Assembly (NCBI RefSeq): GCF_963169125.1
Contig: NC_084794.1
Location: 228,187,219-228,251,218 of the forward strand
Direction: 5' to 3'
DNA length: 64,000 nt
Source: Humulus lupulus
Lineage: Eukaryota; Streptophyta; Magnoliopsida; Rosales; Cannabaceae
In this document: piece after piece, positions 31,371 through 43,480 of the stretch
Numbering within the stretch: the stretch's first letter is position 1
Layout: the number at the start of each line of letters is the position of its first letter
Position numbers and translations under genes: made by a program
The notes under the pieces: model-generated
What the model saw: the letters and a program-made list of their open reading frames with translations, nothing else
Database searches by the model: none
Told to the model about the DNA's origin: nothing

Positions 31371-33780
31371 AAATTTTGGTGTTGCCACGTGGTGGCTGCG
31401 AAGTTGATGACATGTCAAAATAAGTAGTGAAGTGACAAGACACCGCAGTCATCGTCACTCACCAAGGAGAGTGACTCTCGTCATTACCTCAACACTTAGG
31501 CAGAAATAGACTTCATCCACAGAAGACTACTTCTCCCATTACGCGAAGTCAAGTGACCTTTAGCAGTCCAGACCGTCGCCAGTCACAAGCAAGAGGGGCT
31601 CCTCGCCAATCCTCAATCACCAATAGCCCTAGCCAGTCACTGGTGGCCCTCGTCGGTCGCCGATGGCTACCACTGCTCGCTGGTGGCTGTCACCACCCAA
31701 GCCTTCCTCATCACCTGTTTAACGCCCAAAATATGGCAACCACTAATCAGTAGTTGTAGTAATAGTTGGGCAGTTGATCCACAAGGAGGTAACCTAAAAC
31801 CAAAAGATTAGAAGAAAAATAATACAAAAAGTTAGTAACATGAAATAAATAAAAATGAAAATAGATTTGAGATTTTTTTGTTGTCTTTTTGATGAAATGA
31901 TAAAATGAGACAAGTAAAGTGAAATAAAAATAAGATGTAATCAAGAGTTGAAAAGTAGAAAGGTTTCAAGAATCATTCATATGCTTGTTTAGTTTTTTAG
32001 TTACTTGATTTACAAAACTACACAAGTAAATAGTTCACATCCCAATATTTACTTGAAAAATCTAACATTAAAGTCCATATTCTTTTCTAACAAAAATCCA
32101 TTTGAGTTATAAAGTTCTTTCATTTATGAGCACAATGTTAATCGTATGAAAAATCTAAAAATGACAAAATACCCAAGGGCAATAATGCAATAGAAGATTA
32201 GACATAAAATTGTCTATCAGTATTACTTTTACTAATTATAAACACATAGAAAGAGCATGACTAATCCTATATATTATTAGCATATTTAAATAAAGATAAA
32301 AAAATATAGATGAGGTTGAAAGAATATAAACAACTCAAATGCATTATATTAAGAACATAGTAAATCAAAGTAGCAAAATAACATCACTAGCATATGTAAT
32401 CATCCCTAACCTTCCTAGGAAGATTAAGCCATTATGGTCATCATTCTCACAAAATTTTAAGAAGAAAGTGAGTAGAAATTTTGCTATAGTTTCTTTACTC
32501 TAAAAATTACATATCAAATGTGAAAGATGTGTCCCTATTTATAGAATAAGAAAATGACTAAAAAGAAATTAAACTACAAATGAGGTTTACAAAATAAATC
32601 TGAAACATTAATAATAAAATATGATTTTGAAAAATCAAATCTTATTATTAATATTAACTTAGCTATTTTAGTGAATGATGATCACACACATTTTTTAAAT
32701 TAATACAAAATGTGAGCTTTAAAGCTCAAAATGGAAGGGTTCAAGGCCCAAAGTTCACACAAAATGGGCTGCTATGTGGCTGGTGGTAGCTGGTGGCATC
32801 GACCAACTTGTGGGCAATGGGAACAAGCTAAGTGGATGGCTGGGGCTGATGGGAAAGCCTTGTTTGACTGGGTCAATGTGTGGGTCAGGAGGGCTGGGGC
32901 GCGGGTGAGGGCGCGGGCGTGTCGCCAGGTCCGCGGGTCACTGGGTGGCTGGGTGGTGTTGGGACGCGTGGCAGGCGAGGGGTGCGCCAAGTGGCACGCT
33001 GGAGAGGGGGAGAAGGCAGCAAACTTGGGCTTTGAATTGGGCCTTCTGGTTCCAAAAATGCCACCTTTTCACTTCTTTTTTCAACTTTACTTATTTCTTT
33101 CTCTTTCTTTTTGCTAGTGTCCTAATGCAATTTATTTCTTGAAAAGTAAACACAAATTAAATTAAAATTAATATTTTCAATTATAAAATATATTACAATA
33201 AATTCATGAGAATATTAATTAAAACTTAATTTATTTTACACTTTAAAACTAATAAATTGACATTTTTGAGCACTAATCAACACTAAAATATACTCTCAAC
33301 CTCTTCATGAACAAGACACATTGAATTACCATTTTTGGTGAGTTGGAAACCTGTCTCCATCCGAGTGTTCCTACAATTAGTCAGATCGGGAAACAACTTG
33401 CCACCAATAGCTCTTCCCATCTCTGCGACTATAAATACTGCAAATCAAAATGCAAAAAAGGTCGAGAAAAAAGTCAGTAACTGTTCATTTTTGAGAGAGC
33501 TCCTACTCTCCTTTGTTATAACTATCTCAAGAACAGAATCAAACTCAGTGTAACTATTGTTGAAGGTTCCAAGTTCTTCATAAATCGTACTGACTAACGT
33601 AGACGTAGGTCATCTTTTTAGGGTCGAACAACTATAAACCTGTGTCTTTTCCATTTATTACTGCATTTATTTCTCTTTATTTAGTTCACTATTCATAATA
33701 GAGATTCCACTTTGGATTTTACACATAAAACAACTTTTCATTAATTACTCCGTGTAAGTTGATGAAAAAATCATTCAACA
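31371..33780 (+). repeat. Tat-family solo LTR containing a nested LTR; target duplication actaa
   Basis: Begins TGTTATACCC, ends AAATCATTCAACA, and is flanked by actaa (31366-31370 and 33781-33785). Its tail carries gacgtaggtcatc...gggtcgaacaactataaa (33602-33638) and actccgtgtaagttg, the same U5 block as the Tat LTRs of copies 1-3. Without the nested piece (31716-33282) it is about 840 bp. A TATA-like actataaatact lies near 33430. No internal genes flank it. Confidence 0.8.
31716..33282 (-). repeat. Reverse-oriented Athila-like LTR nested in the Tat solo LTR
   Basis: On the minus strand it begins TGTTGATTAGTGCTCAAAA (33282) and ends near GGGCGTTAAACA (31716). A TATA box (ttctataaataggg, minus strand) lies near 32540. 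It shares blocks with 34962-35970 and with the 3' LTR at 60460-61223 (for example gcactaatcaaca/gcattcaaactaacaaca, and attaattaaaa(c/t)ttaattta). No exact target duplication was found, so the borders are approximate. The plus-strand frame at 32731-33117 is not a gene. Confidence 0.55.
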
Positions 33781-33785
33781 ACTAA

Positions 33786-34129
33786 TATATAGTTTTCAAA
33801 TAAAAACTATTAATTAATTAATTAATTCATTCATTCATATTACATATGATTATCCAATAATTATTTATTTGCACTAGAAATTAAAATTAATTAAAAAATG
33901 ATATCATACAATTAAAAACTAAATTAAAAAGGATTTTGATCAAACAGAAAAAATGGAAGGCATAAGTTTCATTCATGCAAACACATTTCTTTGATAAAAT
34001 TAATTATTTCTACACGACTATAATTCTACACCATTAATTATAGTTGAAAAATATATATGATAAAACCCACCTTGAAACATGTCCTTAATTAAATTTATAC
34101 TAAATTCTAATATTAAAACCTATCATATT
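33786..34129. other. AT-rich DNA, probably the rest of the interrupted copia-like LTR
   Basis: About 340 bp without genes. It contains tandem (attaatta)n and (cattcatt)n near 33810-33838. Placement as a continuation of 30310-31370 follows from the target duplication at 31366/33781. Confidence 0.45.
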
Positions 34130-34961
34130 ATATACCTTAGAGCGACAAAAACGTTATGATTGGTTAAATATGTGGTGAAATTGCTTAGGCACGAAGAGGT
34201 GCAAACACCATAACGATTTCACAAAAGTCAAAATTGCTTGGGCCCAAAGTGTTTCTTTGGAGTATATGAGAGCACCCAAAAAGTTTGGGAGCATTTGTGG
34301 ATGTTTTGAAACAAATTTTGGAGCTCCAAGTCAAAGGCAACGACAATGCGTTGCCTCTAGCAGGTGACGCGTCGCTCGTTTATGAAATAAGCACACAGGC
34401 GACGTGTCACATGGGCTGTCTGTACGAATCAGTACAATGAAATGTTTTGGCTCCAAAAATTCAAATTAAAATCTTTGATCTCATTGGCTAAGTATAATGA
34501 GGTTCCTATAATATTTAAAGAGTTCATTTGATTTAATTGGTGACTTGATCACTCACGTCTCTCTCTCTAAAGGAACTCTCTCTCTATCTAGCTTTCAAGA
34601 TTACTAGTTATCTCCAAGATCTTCATCAAGAAAGCTTGACTTGTCTGAAGATTCAAGGCTTGTGAATCTCAATCTCATTCCATTGTTGTAGCTTCAAGCA
34701 ATCTCAAGGAGTAGCTAGGAATAGAGATTTTTGGACAACAAATCTTCATTTGTATCAAGCCTTGTTACATTTTTGGTTAACATAAAATCATAGTCTTGTG
34801 ATTTTATGTGTGAAAGTTCTTATTCAAGAAAGGACTACTCTACACTTGTTTATTTGTGTTTATGTACTATACAATTATCTTCCATTAGAGTTTAGATTAC
34901 TTGTGATTATTGCTTTGAGTTGTAATACAAAACCAATGTTATAAGCTTCTAACCCCAACAC
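34130..34961 (+). repeat. Copia-like LTR, plus orientation, probable solo LTR
   Basis: A TATA-like stretch (cctataatatttaaag, near 34504) is followed by a CT-rich leader (ctctctctctaaagg), then a U5-like tail with attgctttgagttgtaatac and an ending cttctaaccccaaca. An upstream palindromic tgcgttgcctctagcaggtgacgcg segment lies near 34353. No second LTR or gene is attached. Start and target duplication are unresolved. Confidence 0.45.
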
Positions 34962-35970
34962 AAAATACCAATGGAAGAATGCAGTAAAAAACATATAATA
35001 TAACAAATGCTCTAAATTAAATCAATAACCTAAATTACATAAGGAAAGCATGGCTAAACTTATGTAAAAGACACCAATAATTTTAGAGCGAAAATTAGAA
35101 GAGAAATTTAATTGAAACTAATATGGAAATGAAGAACATAGAATCGATATATTAAAAGAAATAATGTTGAACATGAATTCCATACTAGCTTTTCCACAAA
35201 AAATTTAGCCTAAAATAGTCATTATGGTCACTCAAAAATATGAAAGGGAGACAAAATTTTAGAGTAATTTCTTCCTTAGCTAAAAATTTGATGCCTTACA
35301 CTGGTTTTGGGTCCCTAATTATAGAGAAAATTTGCTTTCAATGTGATAAATCGTGTACTAGAAAGTGAGGAAAAATGGCATCAATTTTTGAGACAAGTGG
35401 GCCACATGGCACTTTTGGATTCACTCGGTAGGGAAAATGCAATACACGTAAGACACTTGGCGTGCACTGGAAGCTTCAAAAGGCAAGTGGAGGACGGTTC
35501 AGATAGGTGTCGCATGATAGAGTGGTACACAAGTGAGTGGGGGAACTTCAACAACAAGTGTTGTGTGTGCAGAGGAGCTCGGCAAGGAATGGCAGCGTGC
35601 GTGTCAGCTTTGTGGGAGGTGGAGGAGACAACCTCGACACGTCACACGCATTGGTAGGTTCAGCAGGTGAAGTGGCAGCGTAGTGCGTTAGCCTTGTGGC
35701 AGAGAAAGTGGTATCATTAATTATTTTGGGCTTCAAATTGGACTTATACTTGATTGGGCTTTTCTTTTTTACTTCTTTTAATTTTTACAATTTTGCTCAA
35801 ATATGAAAAATAACACAAAACTTAAATGAATTAAATATTTTCAACTAAAATAATCTCACAATTAAAACCATAAAAATAACTAAATAAAATTGAATTTATC
35901 TACACAATTAAAGCCTTAAAATATATAAATTTGAGCAATAATCACATTAATAAGAGTTCATGACTACTCA
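34962..35970 (-). repeat. Reverse-oriented Athila-like LTR fragment
   Basis: Shares the order of blocks with 31716-33282: cattatggtcac (35220), a reverse TATA region (gggtccctaattatagag, 35308), a GC-richer middle, ttgggcttttctttttta (35755) and an AT-rich tail. The plus-strand frame at 35343-35657 lies in the GC-richer middle and is not convincing as a gene. Ends are not defined. Confidence 0.5.
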
Positions 35971-36498
35971 AGATTCAGACAAATCTAAATATTATTAGGA
36001 TTGGTTAAAATACAAAGTCCAAGTAGTCTTACCCAAGCTAGATGTAAAATACTAAATGGTTTCACATAGTGAATATGTGAAATTTGACATTGTAATACCC
36101 TAATTTGACTAACCTTAATATAACAGATACTTTAAAATAAAAACTTAACGTAAAGTTGAAATATGAAACATTTATTCACAACCTTATTAAAAATATGCAA
36201 TAACATTCGGATGTATATTAAAATAAAAGAAACATAAATTCATCATAAAAGTTTGTTCCATAATAGTTTGATAGCAATAAATAAAATAAGTCCTATGGCA
36301 TTCTTGATCGCGTTCGTCAATATAGCCCCTCTTAGAGTACATACGTCCCTTTGGAAAGGATCTTAACTCGTCATATATCACATAACACACTTTTAATCAT
36401 TACTTACAGGGGAAGGGCTTTTAATCATTACTTACAGGGGAAGGTAAGGGGGTGAGCTAACAACCTAGTAGGGAAAGTAAACTAACAGACAGAAAAGC

Positions 36499-38513
36499 TG
36501 TAATAACCAAGGTTATTATTTTCTCATTAGTTTTGACGATATGTTAGTTCTTATAGTTTATAGTTTAGTTTGAGTGGTGGAAATTAAAAAGATCACTTTC
36601 AGATTAAATTATTTATTTTAAGGATATAATTTGATGATTTAGAAAATAATTATAATTTGGATTTTTATAATTATTTTAGTTAATATTTATAAGATTTTAG
36701 CATATGATTTAAATTAGTATATAGTTTTAAGCTTTTAATTAAATTAGAAAATAGTCTTAATGCACATATTTTTGGTGGTCTAAGGATTTTACACGTGACA
36801 TTAATTAAGTCTCAATTATTTAAAATATAGTGTATGCCCAAAATTCCATATAGTTTTATTAGGTGGAGTTTTTGTGAATTTATTAAATTAAGTAATAGAG
36901 TTAAATTGAAGAACCAAGTGGAGACTTACCTAGTCTTGGGCGTGTAGCGTAAAAAATAGGCTAGTTTTGGGCTTATTTTGAATTTACATAATGAGGTGTC
37001 ACCCTAGGCTTGAATCAAGTAAGTATATTAGTGATAGTTGAAACCATTTGAAAGCTTTTTAATTTAAAAATGCTAGGTGTAGGCGTGGGAGACTCTTTGG
37101 GAAAGCTAGATAGGACTTTGACTACATATGGTTACAAGTGAGTATGTGTGACATCAAGTGAGTATTTTTAGCACTTTGAATAGGTAGAAAGATGGGTTGG
37201 CCGAAACTATTATTAAAGAATGATTTTTTAATTTTGAAAATTTGTTGAATGAAGTTAGAGAGAATCAAGGAAATGAATTGGGGTTGAAACCTATAAATAG
37301 AGCTAATCCCATCACCATTTTTCACACTCAACAAAGCTTTCAAGCCTCTCCATTTTCAAAATTCATAGCTCCCAAAAAGCTCTCATATTTTTTCCCCATA
37401 AATACACCATAGCCGAACCACTATAGCCTTTATAGTGCTTGGGACTTCTTTCTTCTCCTATTTTCTTAATTAACCTCAAAAACTTGAGACAATATCAATC
37501 ATACATAGCCGAGACACTAAGCCTTTTTTAACCACTTTATAGCCGACATATTCCATGCATTGAAGTTCTTGGTGTTGTGTTGGAGATAGGCATTATAGAA
37601 GGCTCGGGGTTTCGATCTTTTGATTCTAAGTTAAAGGTATGACTTTTATAAGGTTTAGAGATTTTGGAAGTTTAGTTTTATTATAAGTCTCTAATCTTAC
37701 ATATTTTATGTCATATATAAGGTTTTGGGAAATTCTCTATAGCAAAATCAATCTCTCTTTTTCTTCTCATTTCCACACTCAAGGTAAGAAAAATTAGGTA
37801 GTTTAGTTTATGATCTAGTTTTGTGATATGTATGACCCTAACATTTTAGGTACATTAAGAAGATAAGTGTGGCTGGACCTAAGGTGTTCAAAAATGTATG
37901 ACAGACCTAAGTTGATGTCCGGTAGGCTCGGTTGCAAAAATTGTATGACAGACTTATGTTCGGGGCTTAATTGCCACCCCTGTATAAGCACTTATCTTTT
38001 TCTTATACCTGTCTTGTTATTATGGCCTATTATGACTTATGATTATGGCCTAGAATATATTACGACCTTGTATGATTAGTAAATTAGCGTTGTTATGAAC
38101 ACTTGTATGAACTTATGGTATGTTTGTTGTGACTATGTGATTATATGTTTCGTTGTTTGTATTTTCTTTACCGGGCTTAGAAGCTCACTCCTTATGATGT
38201 TGTTGTGCAAACAATTTAGGATAGAAAGGCCGATGGCGAGTGGGACCTAAGAGCTTAGTGATGTAATCGCGGGGACCATATAGTCGAGGATTGATCAACG
38301 AGCCTATGACTTTATTTTCCAAAGCATTTCCTTTTAAGTTTTTCTTACATTTATAATGTTGCTCACTTTTATTTTGTTAAAGTCTATTATTTTATTTTGT
38401 AAAGACATGGGATCCCTTCGCTTAATATGATTTTCTTAAATAAAGGAGCAATGTTTATGTTTATGAACCAACGTTGTATTCTCGATAATACTATGAGAAA
38501 TTAGGGCGTTACA
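36499..38513 (+). repeat. 2-kb solo LTR, target duplication aaagc, in the Tekay 3' LTR
   Basis: Begins TGTAATAACC and ends TTAGGGCGTTACA; flanked by aaagc (36494-36498 and 38514-38518). The 5' LTR of the host element (47697-47715) shows the uninterrupted site. TGTAA/TTACA ends and 2,015 bp length fit a chromovirus-type LTR in plus orientation. A TATA-like cctataaatagagc lies near 37290. The terminal part has ttaggatagaaaggccgatgg and ends gagaaattagggcg. Confidence 0.88.
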
Positions 38514-39043
38514 AAAGCAGATCACAAATCTGAACTCAAAACAACATAAACATATAAACACTTATACGTGAAACTACACATAAATGGAAAATATGACTGG
38601 AAGGAAGAACTTGAGGTCCTTGAAGACCACCTAGATCAAACTACGACAACTGATGCCAATCTTTTCATCTTCCAAAGTACATGTTCCTGAAACTTAGCAT
38701 ATCACATGCAAATTCACAATGTTTCATGTAGCAAAAAATGCCTATTTCCTTACCTGGTGTGTGAGAGAGTGGGAGTCTATGAGAAGGATAACAGCACCGC
38801 CTCAAGACACAAGTCAATTACCATAACAACCTTTGCTTAAAAAAAAACCACAATACATAATCCACTAAAATTCTAAGCCTCACAAGTGTTTTGCATGAGC
38901 CATGCAAAACAATATTCCAAAATAACTATTCATTTAATAATCACCAAATTCATAATTTTGTAAAGACCCCTAGCATATTACAACAATAATAACCTAAAAT
39001 AAAAAACAATTTGATACCTCTTTGGATTGATAGTAGTCGAAAC

Positions 39044-40929
39044 TGTTGGGATTAGTGCCCTTTTAAAGCATATGTATTGAACAATATTTTATGAAATAAA
39101 TAATTGAAATAAATTTTAGCTTATATTTATTGTTTATTATTATTATTAGAATAATATTATATGCATATTAGAAAATTCCCAAATTCGTTATTGTGACTAC
39201 AATCTTGTATTGGTATGAGATGATTAAGATTGTAGAGAACGAATATAAATAATTCACAATAAAACAAAGTTATATGGAATCTTTGGATTAAATATTGTAA
39301 GTACAGTTCACTAGTATTATGAATACATGTAATCTAGATCCGAGTTACTGATATAGTAGGACATCTTAGTGGAAGTACTTTGTATAAAGTGATTATACAT
39401 GAACGAGACCCGATATGTTATTAATACAGTTTAATTTATAAGTATTAATTTAACATATCAATAAGTTGATCATATAAAAATTGATCTTAATCATGAAGTT
39501 ATTATGAACTCTTGTTTATGCCATATGAGTTCTTTGATTCACTCGTTATGGTTTGTCAGAATGATCAGGTTGAAAACTTTTATTTTGGGAACTCATTGAT
39601 GTAGATGGCTGGAGACATAATATATAGATATAGAATCTATATATTATCGAGATGAATTGAATAATGGTTCTCTTAAGGGTTGGCTTTTGTAATTGAAAGG
39701 TTATTGAGCTCAAATTCATAAATCAATTTATGAATTAACATTCGCTAGTAAAGTTAATGGTACTTAAGGAAACAAGATATAATTAAAGAGGTTAAATAAT
39801 AATTAATTCATACTTTAATTATGAACCATTAATAGAGGATTGAATTATATGTAATGATTAAATCGATGGACACTTTTTATATTTAAAAGTACTCAATAAA
39901 TAAATGTCTATAATTACAAGAGCGCAGTCTCATACTTTTAGTGCAATGATATTGAGATTAATAAATTAAAGTTATTATATTAAATAATTTTAATAAAAAA
40001 TCTAAATTTATTGGAGCTTGAAATTATAGGTCCATAGGTCCTCGAGATGACTCTATCAACTTTATTCAACGTAAGAGTTGAAATTGGGAAAATGAGATAT
40101 TTGGAAGAAATTTATTTTTAAGGGTCAAATATGTAATTGTGATAAATTAACTAATTAATATATTAATTTTTGAAATTAATAAATTAATTAATATATTTTT
40201 CAAAAATTAATTTTTAAATAAAATGTTATTTTCGAAAATAACATTTAAATAATTAAATTTGAAAGAATTAGTTTTATTTATTTAAATAATGTGAAAATAT
40301 ATTTCACATAATTCAAATTGAATTTGAATTTGAATTGGAAATGATATTTATTCTTTAATTAATTTGATAAGATAAGTTTTTAGGTTTAGATATATTTGAA
40401 TAAATAATTATTAAATAATAATTAAAAGAAAATGGTTGGAACACATCGCCAAACAGTACATGCATTGTAGTTGGCGTGTAATAAGGTCCAAGAAAGGGTC
40501 TTAGAGATTTCTTTTATTTATTCAATTATTTAATAATTGATTTATAATTTGAATTTTGAATTTTAAAATTTAATTAATTATTTTATAAATCTATTAGATG
40601 AAAATAGTTTCACAATACGCTTAACAGAGAGAAAAATATATCGTATTGCCCACACACGTCTTGAGGTGTAGAGATACATCTTGGAAGATCTTAGTCTGAG
40701 TACTCAAAAGACTGGTTTGGATTGGATGTTTGTTGGAGTTACTAAAAGATAGCAATGATTCTTGATTGTTCTACAACGGGTAAAGCCATATCCTTTTCTT
40801 TCTCTTTGATTAATGTTTTGCATAATAATGGATTCGTTATTTAAAGATTGTTTAAATATTTTTTTTTAAAATCTCTGGGCCCACCACCCCTTGCTTTCCT
40901 CTACGCACATGGTAAACCAGTTACCAATC
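39044..40929 (+). repeat. LTR-like insertion (about 1.9 kb) in the Tekay 3' LTR
   Basis: Starts TGTTGGGATTAGTGCCC, and the host LTR resumes at gaaacccctcaacc (compare 48231-48246, uninterrupted). tcgaaac stands on both sides (39037-39043 and 40928-40934). No gene is inside. The start resembles a copia LTR; the 3' end near 40926 (gttacca) is not a perfect match to LTR ends, so truncation or a second event is possible. Confidence 0.6.
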
Positions 40930-41920
40930 GAAACCCCTCAACCATTCCCTTTTGTTGTATTGTTTGAACACCACTAAACCACCGAGAGAATAGATCTTAG
41001 ATAACCATAAGAATAAGAAGAAACCATGAAGAGACTAATCATGAATACTTACCACCAAATCTCCATCACTTCTTTATTCTTCCTTCCAAAATCTCGAACC
41101 TCACTCTTGTCTTCCTTCTCTTTTTCTCACACCATACTTTAGCCTTTCATATCTTGCTCATGCCTCACTCTTGGTGTATTAAGAAAATAAGAGGCAACCT
41201 CCCACTATATATAGGCATGAACCACCTAACACCATAATGGTGATTGATTCCATTAAATTCTAAGATCCTCAATCACTGCCATGATTCTCTCTAAGTATTA
41301 TCACCTACTCATGAATCATGCCTTGTACGTTCTTAATTGACCAATCATCCAAGATCTTGATCATTATATCACACTTAAATGATCATCAATCTACAATCAA
41401 ATCAAACAAAAATTAAGCTCAATAATGATACCCTTGTTTCCATAATTATCACACTTTATTCCCTCTCCTCATTGATTTTCAAAATTTCCTATAATAAACT
41501 CCAAAATCAGCTAATCATCTTCATGACATTAATTTCGAAATTGACAATTAAAGAGAATAAAAATTTGCTCCAAATAATTTTCCCAAATTTAAAAATTAAC
41601 AAGGGGAAAATCACCAATCATATTGTCACCTTTTATTCTTTCATTGCCATTCACTGTTATCAAGATTATGCTCACACTAACGTATTATTCTCCTCTCACA
41701 CGCCCAAGGCATCACAAGCACACACATAAAACATATAAAAGGTAACTAACAACAATTAATTAATTAGCTAAATTAATATAAGTAAAAATAAATTAAATAG
41801 ATTAAAATAATAATTAAATGACAAGTAATTAAAATGAAATGATAAACAATAATAAAATAAGTAAATAAATATATAATTATTAAATTGTGTGACCAGATAT
41901 TATAATATACCCTCCTTAAA

Positions 41921-42400
41921 ATGAATTTCGTCCTCCAAAATTTGACTCACCAAACAGCTCAGGTATTGATTTCACATTTCTTCCTCCAACTCCCAAGTTA
42001 ATTCTCTTGCCGATCAGTTTCTCCACATGACCTTGACTAATGGAATCTTTTTGAATCTTAGTTCCTTGATTCAATTTTCTAGGATTTGCACTGGTTGCTC
42101 ATCATAGCTCTGGTCCTGACTTAATTCTAACAGATCATAACTCAATATATGGGATGGATGACACGTATTTTCGCATCATGGAAATGTTAAAGACGTTATG
42201 CGTCTCTGATAGGGCTGGTGGTAAAGCTAAATGATAGGCCACTGGGCCACCGGCCCAACTTTGTCCAAAATCTCAAATGGACCTATGAATCTCGGAATCA
42301 ACTTACCCTTTTTCCCAATACGCGTAACTCCTTTCATGGGCGACACTATTAGAAACACATGGTCACCTATTGAAAACTCAATATCTAGTCACTTTGGGTC
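41921..42400 (-). pseudogene. Integrase C-terminus and chromodomain of the Tekay element
   Basis: Minus-strand pieces in order: DHVFLIVSPMKGVTRIGKKG and LIPRFIGPFEILDKVGPVAY (integrase GPY/F module), then a damaged chromodomain recognisable as SYDEQPVQILE (frame partly shifted), KELRFKKIPLVKVMW and a C-terminal FGGRNSF tail. Chromodomains direct integration to marked chromatin. Several stops and frameshifts make the module nonfunctional. Confidence 0.7.
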
Positions 42401-43480
42401 TACATAACTCTTATGTCTACTTTGGGAAATAAACATTCTTTTCCTAATCTGCTCCACCGCTTCACTGGCTTCCCTATCTGCTTCCGGACCCAAGATTTTC
42501 CTTTCACCCACTTCGTCCCAATGAAGCGGTGACCTGCATTTCCGCATGCATAACATCTCATAGGGAGCCATCCCAATAGTTGACTGATAACTATTGTTGT
42601 AAGAAAACTCCATTAACGGTAAGTAGTGGCTCCAAGACCCCGAAAAGTCAAGCTCCTAAGATCGTAACATATCTTCTAAAATCTGAATTGTTCGCTCAGA
42701 TTGCCCATCAGTTTGAGGATGAAATGCGATACTAAATTTCAACCTAGTACCCATGGCCCTTTGTAGACTCTTCCAGAGATTTTAGGTAAAATCTGAATAT
42801 CTATCTGATATGATGGACTTTGGTACTCCGTGAAGTCGCCTGATTTCCTTTACATTAGCTCTGCATACTGATCCGCAGTTTAAGTTGTCTTAACTTGAAG
42901 AAAATGTGCTGACTTCATGAGTCGATCAATAATCACCCAAGCTGAGTCGTGCTGCTTTGTGGTCCTTTCCAATCCAACCACAAAGTCCATGGCTATGTCT
43001 TCCCATTTCCATTTTGGGATGCTAATGGGTTGCATCAACTCAACTGGCCTCTGATGTTCAGCCTTAACTTGTTGACAAGTCATGCATTTAGCAACATATT
43101 CAACTATGTCTTTCTTCATCCCTGACCACCAATATAGCATCTTCAAGTAATTATACTTCTTAGTAGACCTAGGGTATAGGGAATATGGTGAGGTGTTCGT
43201 CTCTTTTATGGTATTTTTTTAATCTCCCTATCATTGGGCACACATATCCTGTCCTTGTAACACATCAGTCCCCGCTAGACATAGTGAAAACACTGCCACG
43301 ATCCTTTTGAATCAACACTTCTTGCTTTACTAGCGCCTCATCATCTTTCTATCTTTCCTTGATCTGCTCCAGTAATGTCGATTGTAAGGTGAGGTTCGAC
43401 ATAATTTCAGTCACTAGCCTAATTTTTGCCCTAACAATCTCTATCCCACTAAGCGTAGAGATGCTCCCTTATCTGTGCCT
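42401..43480 (-). pseudogene. Integrase of the Tekay element
   Basis: Minus strand. The zinc-finger segment MLYWWSGMKKDI...KCMTCQQVKAEHQRP and the start of the catalytic core (WKWEDIAMDFVVGLERT) are in 43146-42880. Core remnants are spread over 42880-42614 with frame changes, and the end MEFSYNNSYQSTIGMAPYE is in 42613-42389. The first catalytic Asp (AMDFV) is present. Stops separate the pieces. Confidence 0.8.

Larger units (their letters stand above)
36091..41909 (-). repeat. 3' LTR of the Tekay element with two nested insertions
   Basis: The plus-strand left end TGTAATACCCTAATTTGAC matches 47334 in the 5' LTR. The right end ttataatata abuts the polypurine tract (minus TTTAAGGAGGG, 41910-41920). 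Homology to the 5' LTR runs 36091-36498, 38514-39043 and 40930-41730, with foreign DNA between. A 28-bp direct duplication, cttttaatcattacttacag..., occurs at 36390-36445. The left flank is gacat (36086-36090). Confidence 0.82.

Noticed and set aside
32731..33117. 128-codon plus-strand frame, Trp/Gly/Arg-rich
   Set aside because: Lies in the GC-richer middle of a reverse LTR, opposite to its orientation; no motif and skewed composition.
41379..41729. 116-codon plus-strand frame
   Set aside because: Inside the 3' LTR of the minus-strand chromovirus; AT-rich Ile/Asn/Leu composition, no homologue recognised.
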